NCBI GenBank assembly: GCA_041164825.1
Contig: JBEAOO010000326.1
Coordinates: forward strand, 1 to 31,594
From: JBEAOO01 sp041164825
GTDB taxonomy: Bacteria; Pseudomonadota; Gammaproteobacteria; Burkholderiales; Burkholderiaceae_C
DNA length: 31,594 nt
Reading direction: 5' to 3'
Shown one piece after another: positions 24,973-31,594 of this stretch. Both the position numbers and the translations under genes were made by a program. Below the pieces are notes generated by a model. It was not told the DNA's origin, made no database searches, and saw only the letters and a program-made list of their open reading frames with translations. Every line of letters begins with the position of its first letter. The first letter of the stretch is position 1.

Positions 24973-25971
24973 TCAATCGATGGTGGCGCCGCTTTGCTTC
25001 ACGATGCGGTCCCACTTCGCCGCCTCGGCCTTCACAAACTGCGCAAAGTGCGCGGGGGTGTCACCCACATACTCCGAGCCGGTGTCGGCCAGCACGCGCT
25101 GGAACTCGGGCGACTTCATCACTTGCAAGGCCGCTGCGTTGAGCTTGTCGACCACCGGCTGGGGCGTGCCGGCCTTGGCGAAGAAGCCATACCAGGCGTA
25201 TGACTCCACCCCCGGCACACCCGCTTCGGCCATGGTCGGCACATTGGGCAGCAGCGGCGAGCGCTTGGCGCCGGTGACGGCCAGCGGCTTGACCTTGCCC
25301 GATTTGATGTGCGGCATGATGGCCGCGAGGCTGTCGAACATCATCGGCACATGGCCAGCCAGCACGTCGGCGATGGCGGGCGCCGAGCCTTTGTAGGGCA
25401 CATGGTCGAGCTTGAGCTTGGCGGCGTCGCGGAACAGCTCGGCCGTCAAATGCTGCGGCGTGCCGTTGCCCGAATTGGCAATCACCATGCCCTCGGGCTT
25501 GCTGCGCACTTGGGCCAGCAGCCCGGCCAGATCGTTCACGCCCGAGCCGGGGTGCGTGACCAGCACCAAGGGCATGCGCAGCACGTTGGTGAGGGGCTGC
25601 AGGTCTTTGGCGGCGTCGAACGGCATTTTTTTGTAGAGGCTGGCGTTGATGGCCACCGGCGCGCTGGAGGTGACCAGCAAGGTGTAGCCATCGGCCGGTG
25701 CCTGCACCACGGCGGCCGTGCCCACATTGCCACCGGCACCGGCCTTGTTGTCGATCACCACCGGTTGGCCCAGCAGGTCTTGCAGGCCTTTGGCCAGGGG
25801 GCGCGCGGCGATGTCGGACGGGCCGGCCGGCGGCCAGGGCACCACCACCGTGATCGGCTTGGCCGGCCAGCTGGGGGCTTGCGCTTGCACCGCAGGGGCG
25901 AGGCACAGCAGGGTGCCCCAGGCCAACAGGATGCGGCGGGGCAGTGCGGCGGCGCGCGGGGATGTGATCAT
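24973..25971 (-). CDS. Bug-family (TctC-like) tripartite tricarboxylate transporter substrate-binding protein
   Basis: A 332-residue exported binding protein. The N-terminus has basic residues, a hydrophobic core and a cleavage site near residue 31 (PAVQAQA). WPAKPITVVVPWPPAGPSDI, DNKAGAGGNVGTAAV, then ADGYTLLVTSSAP and NSGNGTPQHLTAELF are classical Bug motifs, and VPYKGSAPAIADVLAG the ligand-proximal loop. Such proteins bind carboxylates or similar small acids; the ligand is not predictable. TctA and TctB permease genes are absent here. A GAGGAGAC ribosome binding site confirms the ATG at 25971, although the frame extends upstream. It is divergent from a sensor kinase/response regulator pair, which probably controls it. 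Confidence 0.93.
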   Translation of the reverse strand: MITSPRAAALPRRILLAWGTLLCLAPAVQAQAPSWPAKPITVVVPWPPAGPSDIAARPLAKGLQDLLGQPVVIDNKAGAGGNVGTAAVVQAPADGYTLLVTSSAPVAINASLYKKMPFDAAKDLQPLTNVLRMPLVLVTHPGSGVNDLAGLLAQVRSKPEGMVIANSGNGTPQHLTAELFRDAAKLKLDHVPYKGSAPAIADVLAGHVPMMFDSLAAIMPHIKSGKVKPLAVTGAKRSPLLPNVPTMAEAGVPGVESYAWYGFFAKAGTPQPVVDKLNAAALQVMKSPEFQRVLADTGSEYVGDTPAHFAQFVKAEAAKWDRIVKQSGATID

Positions 25972-26019
25972 GGTTGTCTCCTCATGGGGTGATGGATGGG
26001 GGGGGCCTGCACGGCGCCT

Positions 26020-26043
26020 CTGCAGCCCGCAACCGGGCTGCAG
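26020..26043 (-). promoter_or_regulatory. Leader hairpin upstream of the Bug-family gene
   Basis: CTGCAGCCCG (26020-26029) and CGGGCTGCAG (26034-26043) form a perfect 10-bp stem with a four-base loop. It lies about 50-70 bases before the Bug ATG on the minus strand. If the promoter is further upstream, near the inverted repeats at 26068-26119, the hairpin would be in the mRNA leader. Confidence 0.45.
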
Positions 26044-26067
26044 CAGTGTGCGCAGCTTGGCCGCAAG

Positions 26068-26119
26068 GGGCATCCGCAAGGCTCCCACCCCGGGCCTGCG
26101 TAGTTCTACGCGGATGCCC
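26068..26119. promoter_or_regulatory. Nested inverted repeats between the Bug-family gene and the two-component genes
   Basis: GGGCATCCGC (26068-26077) and GCGGATGCCC (26110-26119) are exact reverse complements. Just inside the right arm and overlapping it is a second dyad, GCGTAG-TT-CTACGC (26098-26111). Both lie in the 182-bp divergent gap. A NarL/FixJ-type regulator usually binds short dyads, so this is the best operator candidate for the regulator encoded at 28331-28942. Confidence 0.5.
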
Positions 26120-26153
26120 GCCAGCCTCGGTCTTCATGCCAACATGAGCGCCC

Positions 26154-28334
26154 GTGACGCCCCCCGAGACCCCTGTCGTTGCCCCGCCTTCCCTGCCCGC
26201 GCCTCGCGGGCGCTGGGGCCGCGTGCTGCTGGGTGTGTGGCTGTTGGCGCTGGCGGTGTGGGGGGTGGGCGCAGCGGGCGCGTGGGCCGAGCGCCACGAC
26301 ACCGATGCGCGCCGCGCCGCGCTGCAATCGGCGCTGGAAATGCACGCGCAGTGGCTGCGCGGCGTCACCGGCCAGTACGCGGCCCTGCCCACCGTGGTGG
26401 GCCAACAAGCCGAGGTGCTGCGGCTGCTGAGCCAGCCCAACGACGGCCCACAACGTGAGCGCATCAACCACGACTTGGAGGCCGTCGCCCACAAGGCTGG
26501 CGCCACCGCGCTGTACCTGATGGACGCCCAGGGCCTCACCTTGGCCGCCAGCAACTGGCGCACGCCGGACAGCTTTGTCGGCCAGCGCTACGGCCGCCGC
26601 CCCTACTTCGTGCAGGCGATGGCGGGCGGCACCGGTTTGTTTTACGGCGTGGGCATCACCACCAGCAAACCGGGCCTGTTCATCGCCGAGCCGATTCGGC
26701 AGAACGGGCGTGTGATCGGCGTGGTGGCCGTGAAGGTGGCGCTCGATTCGCTGGCCGACAGCTGGGCGCGCTCACCCGAACCGGTGCTGCTGCGCGACGA
26801 ACACGGCGTGAGCTTTTTGGCCAGCCACGCAGCGTGGCGCTTTCGGCCCACCCGCGCACTCAGCCCCGCTGAACAAAGCTGGCTGCGCGACACCCAAGCC
26901 TACGGCCCCGGTGCCACCCTGGTGCCGCTGCCCTGGGCCACCACGCCCGGTCCGCAGCCGGGCGATCTGTGGGTGCAGACCGAGCTGAACGGCCGGCCGC
27001 GCAGCTATCTGGCGCGCGAGTGGCGGATGCCCGAGTTCGGCTGGACGCTCACCGCCCTGAGCAGCCGCAACGACATCCTGCAGGCCCGACACCAAGCCTG
27101 GGCCATGGCCACGCTGGCGCTGGCCGTGCTGGGCTTGGGGGCGTTGTACGGGCGGCTGCGGGCGCAGCGCGATGCCGAGCAGCGTGAGGCGCGCGCCGCC
27201 CTGGAGCAGCGGGTGCACGACCGCACCCGCGAGCTGCAGGACGCCCATGCCTTCCGCCACGCGATGGAGGAGTCGCTGCTGGTGGGCATGCGCGCCCGCG
27301 ACCTGCAAGGCCGCGTCATCTACGTCAACCGGGCGCTGTGCGAGATGGTGGGCTTTGAGGCCCACGAACTGCTGGGCCGCCGACCGCCCTACCCCTATTG
27401 GCACCCAAACGATCTGGACCGGCATTGGACCGAGAGCAACGCCGGCCTCAACGGCCAGGCCGAGCCCTCGGGCTATGAGTCTCGCGTGCGCCACAAAGCC
27501 GGCCACGACGTGATCACCATGGTCTACACCGCGCCGCTGATCGACGCCGAGGGCGTGCAACGCGGCTGGATGAGCTCAGTGGTCGACATCACCGAGCAAC
27601 GCCGCACCGACGAGCGCCAACGCGCGCAAGAAGCGCAGCTGCAACGCACCGCCCGGCTGGCCGGCCTGGGCGAAATGGCCTCCACCCTGGCGCACGAGCT
27701 CAACCAGCCGCTGATGGCGCTCTCCAACTATGCGGCGGCGGCCACCGTGCTGGTGCACATCGGCCCCCAAAGCATGCTGCTGGAGAGCTTGGGCGACATC
27801 CAGGCCCAAGCGCAGCGTGCGTCGGACATCGTCCACCGCATCCGCGGCCTGGTGCGCCCGGGCCGGCATCCCGAACAGCGTTTTGCGGTGGCCGAGCTGC
27901 TGGCCGGCGTGCTGCGCTGGCTGCAACCCGAATTGCAGGCCCGCCAGGCGCGCGTGCAAAGCAGCCTGCCCGCCGAGCTGCCCCTGCTCAACGCCGACCG
28001 CGTGTTGTTGGAGCAGGTGCTGCTCAACCTGATGCTCAACGCGCTGCAAAGCCTGGACGGCCAGCCGGCCGAGCGGCGCCTGATCGACGTGGCCGCGCGC
28101 GTGGGCGACGACGGCCACATGCACCTGAGCGTGGCCGACCGCGGCCCCGGCGTGGCCCCCGAACACGCGGCGCACTTGTTCGACGCCTTCTTCACCACCA
28201 AGGCCGATGGCCTGGGCCTGGGCCTGAAAATCTGCCGCTCATCCATCGAGAGCCAAGGGGGCGCGCTGCACTGGTTCGCCCGCCCGGGTGGCGGCGCGGT
28301 GTTCGAATTCAACCTGCCGCTGCAACACCGATGA
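26154..28334 (+). CDS. PAS-containing sensor histidine kinase (FixL/DctB-like)
   Basis: A 726-residue membrane sensor kinase. Membrane segment 1 is at about residues 23-45. A ~260-residue periplasmic region follows with Cache-like features (ATALYLMDAQGLTLAASNWR and FVGQRYGRRPYFVQA, as in DctB). Membrane segment 2 is at about 310-330, a PAS domain at about 365-480 (GRVIYVNRALCEMVGFEAHE), and the phosphoacceptor is His514 in LAHELNQPL. The ATPase domain has the N box (NLMLNALQSLD), DRGPGVAPE, FFTTKADG and GLGLGLKI. The HELNQPL motif is typical of kinases paired with FixJ-like regulators. The start is a GTG at 26154; an ATG ten bases upstream is out of frame. The stop overlaps the regulator ATG by four bases. 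Its periplasmic domain probably senses a carboxylate, possibly through or together with the neighbouring Bug protein. Confidence 0.92.
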   Translation: MTPPETPVVAPPSLPAPRGRWGRVLLGVWLLALAVWGVGAAGAWAERHDTDARRAALQSALEMHAQWLRGVTGQYAALPTVVGQQAEVLRLLSQPNDGPQRERINHDLEAVAHKAGATALYLMDAQGLTLAASNWRTPDSFVGQRYGRRPYFVQAMAGGTGLFYGVGITTSKPGLFIAEPIRQNGRVIGVVAVKVALDSLADSWARSPEPVLLRDEHGVSFLASHAAWRFRPTRALSPAEQSWLRDTQAYGPGATLVPLPWATTPGPQPGDLWVQTELNGRPRSYLAREWRMPEFGWTLTALSSRNDILQARHQAWAMATLALAVLGLGALYGRLRAQRDAEQREARAALEQRVHDRTRELQDAHAFRHAMEESLLVGMRARDLQGRVIYVNRALCEMVGFEAHELLGRRPPYPYWHPNDLDRHWTESNAGLNGQAEPSGYESRVRHKAGHDVITMVYTAPLIDAEGVQRGWMSSVVDITEQRRTDERQRAQEAQLQRTARLAGLGEMASTLAHELNQPLMALSNYAAAATVLVHIGPQSMLLESLGDIQAQAQRASDIVHRIRGLVRPGRHPEQRFAVAELLAGVLRWLQPELQARQARVQSSLPAELPLLNADRVLLEQVLLNLMLNALQSLDGQPAERRLIDVAARVGDDGHMHLSVADRGPGVAPEHAAHLFDAFFTTKADGLGLGLKICRSSIESQGGALHWFARPGGGAVFEFNLPLQHR

Positions 28335-28942
28335 CTGCCCTGTCCCTGCCCCAGCCGCCCGTCTACGTGGTGGACGACGACGAAGCTGTGCGCCGCTCGC
28401 TGCTGATGCTGCTGTTTCCGCAGGGCCTGGCGGTGCAAGGCTTTGCCTCGGGCGAGGACTTTCTCGCTGGGGTCGATGTGCAGCAGCCGGCCTGCGTGGT
28501 GCTCGACCTGCGCATGAGCGGCATCAGCGGGCTGCAGGTGCTGGAGCGGCTGCGGGCGGCGCGCAGCCCGCAGGTGGTGCTCTTTCTCAGCGGTCATGGC
28601 GACATCCCCATGGCGCTCGAAGCGACGCGCCAAGGCGCCTTCGATTGGGTCGTCAAACCCGACACCGCCGTGCTGCTGGCCAAGCTGCCGCTGGCCTGCG
28701 CCGAAGCCGCCGAGCGCGGCCACGCACAAACGCTGTGGGGCCAGCTGACACCGCGCGAGCGCGAGGTGGCGCGCTGGGTGGCGCTGGGCGAATCCAACAA
28801 AGCCATCGCCCGCGCGCTGGTGCCCGAGTGCAGCCCCCGCTCGGTCGAAACCCACCGCGCCAACGTGTTCGCCAAACTCGGTGTGGCCAACGACAACGCG
28901 CTGGGCCGCTGGGTGGCGCGCCATGGGGCTTGGTTGCGTTGA
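28331..28942 (+). CDS. FixJ/NarL-type response regulator
   Basis: A 203-residue regulator. The receiver domain (about 10-125) has the acidic pocket DDDE at 15-18, phosphoacceptor Asp59 (VVLDLRMSG), the conserved Ser of FLSGHGD and Lys of VVKPD. The C-terminal LuxR-type helix-turn-helix is LTPREREVARWVALGESNKA, followed by a recognition region SPRSVETHRANVFAKLGV. Two or so extra residues (VPEC) seem to be inserted before the recognition helix compared with typical members. It is translationally coupled to the kinase by an ATGA overlap. The likely target is the divergent Bug gene. A small TGACGG/CCGTCA hairpin spans its stop codon. Confidence 0.92.
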   Translation: MTALSLPQPPVYVVDDDEAVRRSLLMLLFPQGLAVQGFASGEDFLAGVDVQQPACVVLDLRMSGISGLQVLERLRAARSPQVVLFLSGHGDIPMALEATRQGAFDWVVKPDTAVLLAKLPLACAEAAERGHAQTLWGQLTPREREVARWVALGESNKAIARALVPECSPRSVETHRANVFAKLGVANDNALGRWVARHGAWLR

Positions 28943-29124
28943 CGGGGAATGTCCGTCAGTTCGCCCCCATCCATGACACCCACTCACCGGCCGAGCCCGA
29001 CCCCACCCAGCGCCCACACCACGCGCACGTCGTGGTCACCTGCAGCGGCCACTGGGTGCGAGTGGGGTGGTGCACGACATGGCGCCGCTGGGCTGACACG
29101 GCGCAGGCGGCAACCGGTAGGCGG

Positions 29125-29148
29125 AAGGCGGAGGGTTTCATCCGCCTT
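29125..29148. terminator. Weak bidirectional terminator candidate
   Basis: AAGGCGGA (29125-29132) and TCCGCCTT (29141-29148) form a perfect 8-bp stem with an 8-base loop between the convergent regulator and LysR genes. No clear T-run follows on either strand, so confidence is low. The remainder of the 463-bp gap holds the element scar and short direct repeats of GAACGTC near 29297-29313; no gene is visible. Confidence 0.3.
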
Positions 29149-29230
29149 CGCATTCAAAGGTATCCAGAGCTCAGCTGGCGGCAAGGATCGTTCTCGGCCC
29201 GGAGGCGAACCACATCCCGAGACCGCACGC

Positions 29231-29301
29231 GGAGGCAGGTGCTCGGAGCGCTGTGGCATGCCGCGTCGACGCACGCCGCAGTGCTTATGGGGCGGCGAAC
29301 G
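29231..29301 (+). repeat. Double-hairpin element scar: flanks and spacer retained, both hairpins lost
   Basis: The left flank GAGGCAGGTGCTCGGAGCGC (29232-29251) and a following CTGTG match the left edge of copies 3 and 4. Next comes spacer-like sequence (GTGGCATGCC start, GCACGCCGCAGTG), then GGGGCGG and the terminal GAACG (29297-29301). Compared with copy 2, hairpin A has vanished after the first few bases of its left arm, and hairpin B after GGGGCGG. Confidence 0.65.
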
Positions 29302-29405
29302 TCGAACGTCGAACGAGAAGCCCTCGACTGCGATGTGCGCGCCAACGTGCTGAGAACCGGACGTCCCCGCCATGACGGACAGGTCCGTTTGAACTCAAGC
29401 CCTCA

Positions 29406-30377
29406 TCAGGCTTCGGCCAAGGCCCTGCCACCAGCCTCGGCATCAGCACCCGCACCCGCACCCGCACCCAACTCACCCGACTGGGCCAAGCTGGCCACCA
29501 ACGCCAGCACGATCTCACGCACCGCTTGCGCGGGCTCGGTGAGTGGCAGGCGGGTTGACGTGCACAGCGCCAGTGGCACCTCAATGCGGGGCTCGACGAT
29601 GCGGCAGATGCAGGCGTCCACCGATGCAGCCACGGCCTGCGCGGCCGATGCGGGCAACACGGTGGCCCCCACATTGCTGGCCACCGCCGCCAACATGGTG
29701 GCGGCCGACTCGATTTCGGCCACCACGCGTGGCGTCATCTGCAAGGCGGCAAAGGCCTCGTCCACGTACTTGCGCAAATAGTTGTGGGCCCGTGGCAGCA
29801 AGAGATCCACCTGCTTCAACTCGGCGAGCGTGATCGTCTGGCGCGCGCCAAAGCGCTCGGCTGGCGCCACCAGCACCAGCTCTTCGGTGAGCAAGGGCTC
29901 GAAGCTCAGGCCCTGAACCAGGCCGCGCCCGCCGTACAACACGGCCATGTCCATGCGGCCGTTGCTCACCTGCTCGCACAGCATCGAGCCCAAACTCTCA
30001 TTGAGGTAGAGCACCACCTCGGGGTGGCGCTCGCGCACGGTCTTGAGCAGCGGCAAGGCCAAGGCCGAGGCCGCGGTGCCGGAGGCCAGCCCCACCGACA
30101 CCTGCCCCGTCAGCGCCAAGCCAGAGGCGTGTACATCGGCGTGGGCTTGCTCAATCTGGCGTTGGATCTGCTGGGCATGCCGGTACAGCACGCGCCCGGC
30201 CTCGGTGGGCGTGACGCCGCGCTTGGTGCGCAGCAGCAGTTGTTTGCCCACTTCACCCTCCAAGATCACGATCTGTTGGCTCAGGGCCGGCTGGGCAATG
30301 AAGAGCACCTCGGCGGCCTGCGTGAGGCTGCCGATGTCGACAATCTTGATGAAGTATTTGAGGCGCCTGAGGTTCAC
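29406..30377 (-). CDS. LysR family transcriptional regulator (Nac-like subgroup), first of a divergent pair
   Basis: A 323-residue regulator. The N-terminal winged helix is clear: MNLRRLKYFIKIVDIGSLTQ, AAEVLFIAQPALSQQI and RTKRGVTPTEAGRVLYRHA. The effector domain follows with GQVSVGLASGTAASALALPL and ILEGEVGKQLLL-type linker. The start is a GTG at 30377, giving the family-typical MNLRRLKYF; the frame also runs to a TTG at 30404. The C-terminus ends in an Ala/Gly/Glu-rich tail encoded partly by four GCACCC hexamers (29446-29469), so its length may vary. It is clearly related to the regulator on the other strand (GRMDMA and VAEIESAAT shared). No metabolic gene is adjacent within the window. Confidence 0.9.
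   Translation of the reverse strand: MNLRRLKYFIKIVDIGSLTQAAEVLFIAQPALSQQIVILEGEVGKQLLLRTKRGVTPTEAGRVLYRHAQQIQRQIEQAHADVHASGLALTGQVSVGLASGTAASALALPLLKTVRERHPEVVLYLNESLGSMLCEQVSNGRMDMAVLYGGRGLVQGLSFEPLLTEELVLVAPAERFGARQTITLAELKQVDLLLPRAHNYLRKYVDEAFAALQMTPRVVAEIESAATMLAAVASNVGATVLPASAAQAVAASVDACICRIVEPRIEVPLALCTSTRLPLTEPAQAVREIVLALVASLAQSGELGAGAGAGADAEAGGRALAEA
29446..29469. repeat. Hexanucleotide tandem repeat, four GCACCC units
   Basis: Four exact copies of GCACCC within the 3' end of the minus-strand LysR gene. They encode the Gly-Ala alternation of the C-terminal tail. As the unit is a multiple of three, changes in copy number would alter tail length without shifting the frame. Confidence 0.75.
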
Positions 30378-30489
30378 GGAAACGGTGCATGCGATGAGGG
30401 GCAATGCCCTGCTCTAGCAAGCACCGCACCAGCGGCGATGGGCCCGCACGCCCGCGGCAGCGGCCACAGCGGCCACCACAGCGGCGGGC

Positions 30490-30495
30490 GACAAT
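30490..30495 (+). promoter_or_regulatory. Candidate -10 element (GACAAT) next to the second LysR start
   Basis: GACAAT ends six bases before the ATG at 30502, the same arrangement as at 7155-7168. A transcript started from it would be leaderless or nearly so. No -35 hexamer is convincing. Confidence 0.3.
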
Positions 30496-30501
30496 CCACC
30501 C

Positions 30502-31458
30502 ATGTCGCTCAACTTCAAGACACTGCGCAGTTTCATCACCGCGGTCGATGCCTGCAGCCTCTCGGCCGCCGCACTCAAACTGGACATCGCCCAGCCCGCG
30601 CTCAGCCACCAAATTGCATCGCTGGAGAAGCACTTCCAGCAGCGCTTGTTGATCCGCTCCAACGCGGGGGTCACGCCCACCGCCGCGGGCCACGAGTTGT
30701 ACCGGCACGCCTCGGTCATCTTGCAGCAACTCGAACAAGCCGAGCGCGATGTGGCGGGCCGTGGCGACGCGCTGTCGGGCACGGTGTGCGTGGGCTTGGC
30801 CACCTACAGCACCACCTCGATTCTCTCCACGCCGCTGCTCACCGCGGTGCGCGAAAAGTACCCGGACATTCAGCTCTTCATCAACGACAACTTCGGCCTG
30901 GTGCTGAGCGAAATGGTGATGGCGGGCCGCATGGACATGGCCTTGATCTACGCGCCGCAAGAGATCAAGGGCGTCCGGCTGGAACCCCTGCTGGTGGAGG
31001 AGCTGTTTTTGATCGCGCCGCCCGGCACTGCGCTTGCGGCGGGCTGCGACGACGGCATCGGCCTGAGCGAGCTCGCGGGCATGAGCCTGCTGCTGCCGGG
31101 ACGCACGCATTTTTTGCGCCGGCTGATCGACAGTGCGCTCACACGGGCGCAGGTGAAGCCGCGCATCGTGGCGGAAATTGAATCCGCGGCCACGCTGTGC
31201 CAAGCCATCGACGCGGGCTTGGGCGCCACGGTGCTGCCGCGCGCGCTGGTGGCGAGTTTTCCGGGGGAGCGGCGGCCCGAGGTGCGGCGCATGGTCGGGC
31301 CGATGCTGGAGGCCACGGTGTCCCTGTGTGTGTCGGACCACCTGGCCCTGACGCCCGCGGCACTGGCCGTGAAGCAGGAGTTGCGGCAAGTGGTGGCCGA
31401 CCTGGTGCGCTCCGGCAAGGTGACCGGCGTGCACCTGCCCGACGGTGCCGCGGGGTGA
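30502..31458 (+). CDS. LysR family transcriptional regulator (Nac-like subgroup), second of a divergent pair
   Basis: A 318-residue regulator. The winged helix spans about residues 1-65 (LNFKTLRSFITAVDACSLSA, DIAQPALSHQIASLE, SNAGVTPTAAGHELYRHA). The effector-binding domain begins near residue 92 (GTVCVGLATYSTTSILSTPL). It parallels the divergent LysR protein throughout: INDNFGLVLSEMVMAGRMDM aligns with NESLGSMLCEQVSNGRMDM, and PRIVAEIESAATLCQAIDAG with PRVVAEIESAATMLAAVASN. The two appear to be paralogues. The ATG at 30502 lies six bases after a GACAAT hexamer. The gap to the other LysR start is 124 bp and carries a GGGCA-A-TGCCC dyad (30399-30409). Effector and targets are unknown. Confidence 0.92.
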   Translation: MSLNFKTLRSFITAVDACSLSAAALKLDIAQPALSHQIASLEKHFQQRLLIRSNAGVTPTAAGHELYRHASVILQQLEQAERDVAGRGDALSGTVCVGLATYSTTSILSTPLLTAVREKYPDIQLFINDNFGLVLSEMVMAGRMDMALIYAPQEIKGVRLEPLLVEELFLIAPPGTALAAGCDDGIGLSELAGMSLLLPGRTHFLRRLIDSALTRAQVKPRIVAEIESAATLCQAIDAGLGATVLPRALVASFPGERRPEVRRMVGPMLEATVSLCVSDHLALTPAALAVKQELRQVVADLVRSGKVTGVHLPDGAAG

Positions 31459-31503
31459 GCGGCTGAGACGCTCAGGCGCGGGGCCAAAGGTTCCTCCTCC
31501 CCC

Positions 31504-31594
31504 GGTCGACGATTGGCGCGAGGGCGGCGATGTGGCGTGCCACCACCGGTTGGGGGAGCGCTGTGCCGCATTCGCTTTGCGCAGGTCAAGGGGG
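31504..31594 (-). repeat. Double-hairpin intergenic element, copy 5 (minus orientation, hairpin B missing, cut by window end)
   Basis: On the plus strand the sequence begins with the outer flank (GGTCGACGATTGGCGCGAGG, then GCGGCGATG), matching the reverse complement of the end of copy 1. It then jumps directly to spacer sequence (GTGGCGTGCCACCACCGGTT) without hairpin B. One arm of hairpin A follows (31554-31579) and the core begins; the other arm lies outside the window. Confidence 0.75.

Overview
The window is GC-rich, densely coded bacterial chromosome, most likely from a betaproteobacterium of the order Burkholderiales, family Comamonadaceae or close to it. Three things point there: a QueE with the C-x14-C-x2-C radical-SAM motif described for Burkholderia, a Bug/TctC-type solute-binding protein beside a FixL/FixJ-like two-component system, and a MocR regulator divergent from a DUF2917 gene. 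The genus cannot be fixed from the sequence. No tRNA, rRNA, CRISPR array, transposase or phage gene was seen.

Layout. 1-2280: 3' end of a very large repeat-containing surface protein. 2421-6723 (minus strand): DusC tRNA-dihydrouridine synthase, a methyl-accepting chemotaxis protein and a MocR-type regulator. 6876-7785 (plus): DUF2917 and DUF1415 proteins. 8160-10771 (minus): a DUF808 membrane protein, a YgjP-like metallopeptidase and an orphan PstS-like protein. 10900-16862 (plus): 2Fe-2S ferredoxin coupled to a DTW-domain (TapT-like) tRNA enzyme, AlaC-type aminotransferase, AraC regulator, exported metallo-beta-lactamase-fold hydrolase, QueE and a QueD-like protein. 17327-17656 (minus): small flagellar-rod-like protein. 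17900-22622: ValS (plus), an unusual 2-hydroxyacid dehydrogenase homologue (minus, overlapping the valS 3' end) and GalU (plus). 23054-25971 (minus): TusA-like protein, Nudix hydrolase, CysM and a Bug-family binding protein. 26154-28942 (plus): sensor kinase and response regulator with a 4-base overlap. 29406-31458: two related LysR regulators facing away from each other.

RNA modification recurs: DusC, the DTW protein, QueE/QueD and possibly TusA all belong to tRNA-modification families, with ValS nearby. They lie in separate transcription units, so this is a theme rather than a pathway cluster. The kinase, regulator and Bug protein are the most convincing functional module; inverted repeats lie in the shared divergent intergenic region.

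The most interesting item is not a gene. A dispersed intergenic element of about 280-290 bp occurs as four full copies (about 7800-8080, 14251-14541, 16980-17261, 22721-22998), one copy cut by the window end (31504-31594) and one 71-bp scar (29231-29301). Each full copy holds two long hairpins, A and B. Their outer stems differ, but both enclose related core sequence in opposite orientations. The stems show compensated base changes between copies. Copies occupy 3' flanks, mostly convergent gene gaps, and are absent from all six divergent gaps. One copy has lost hairpin B and the scar has lost both hairpins. I do not recognise this as a described family.
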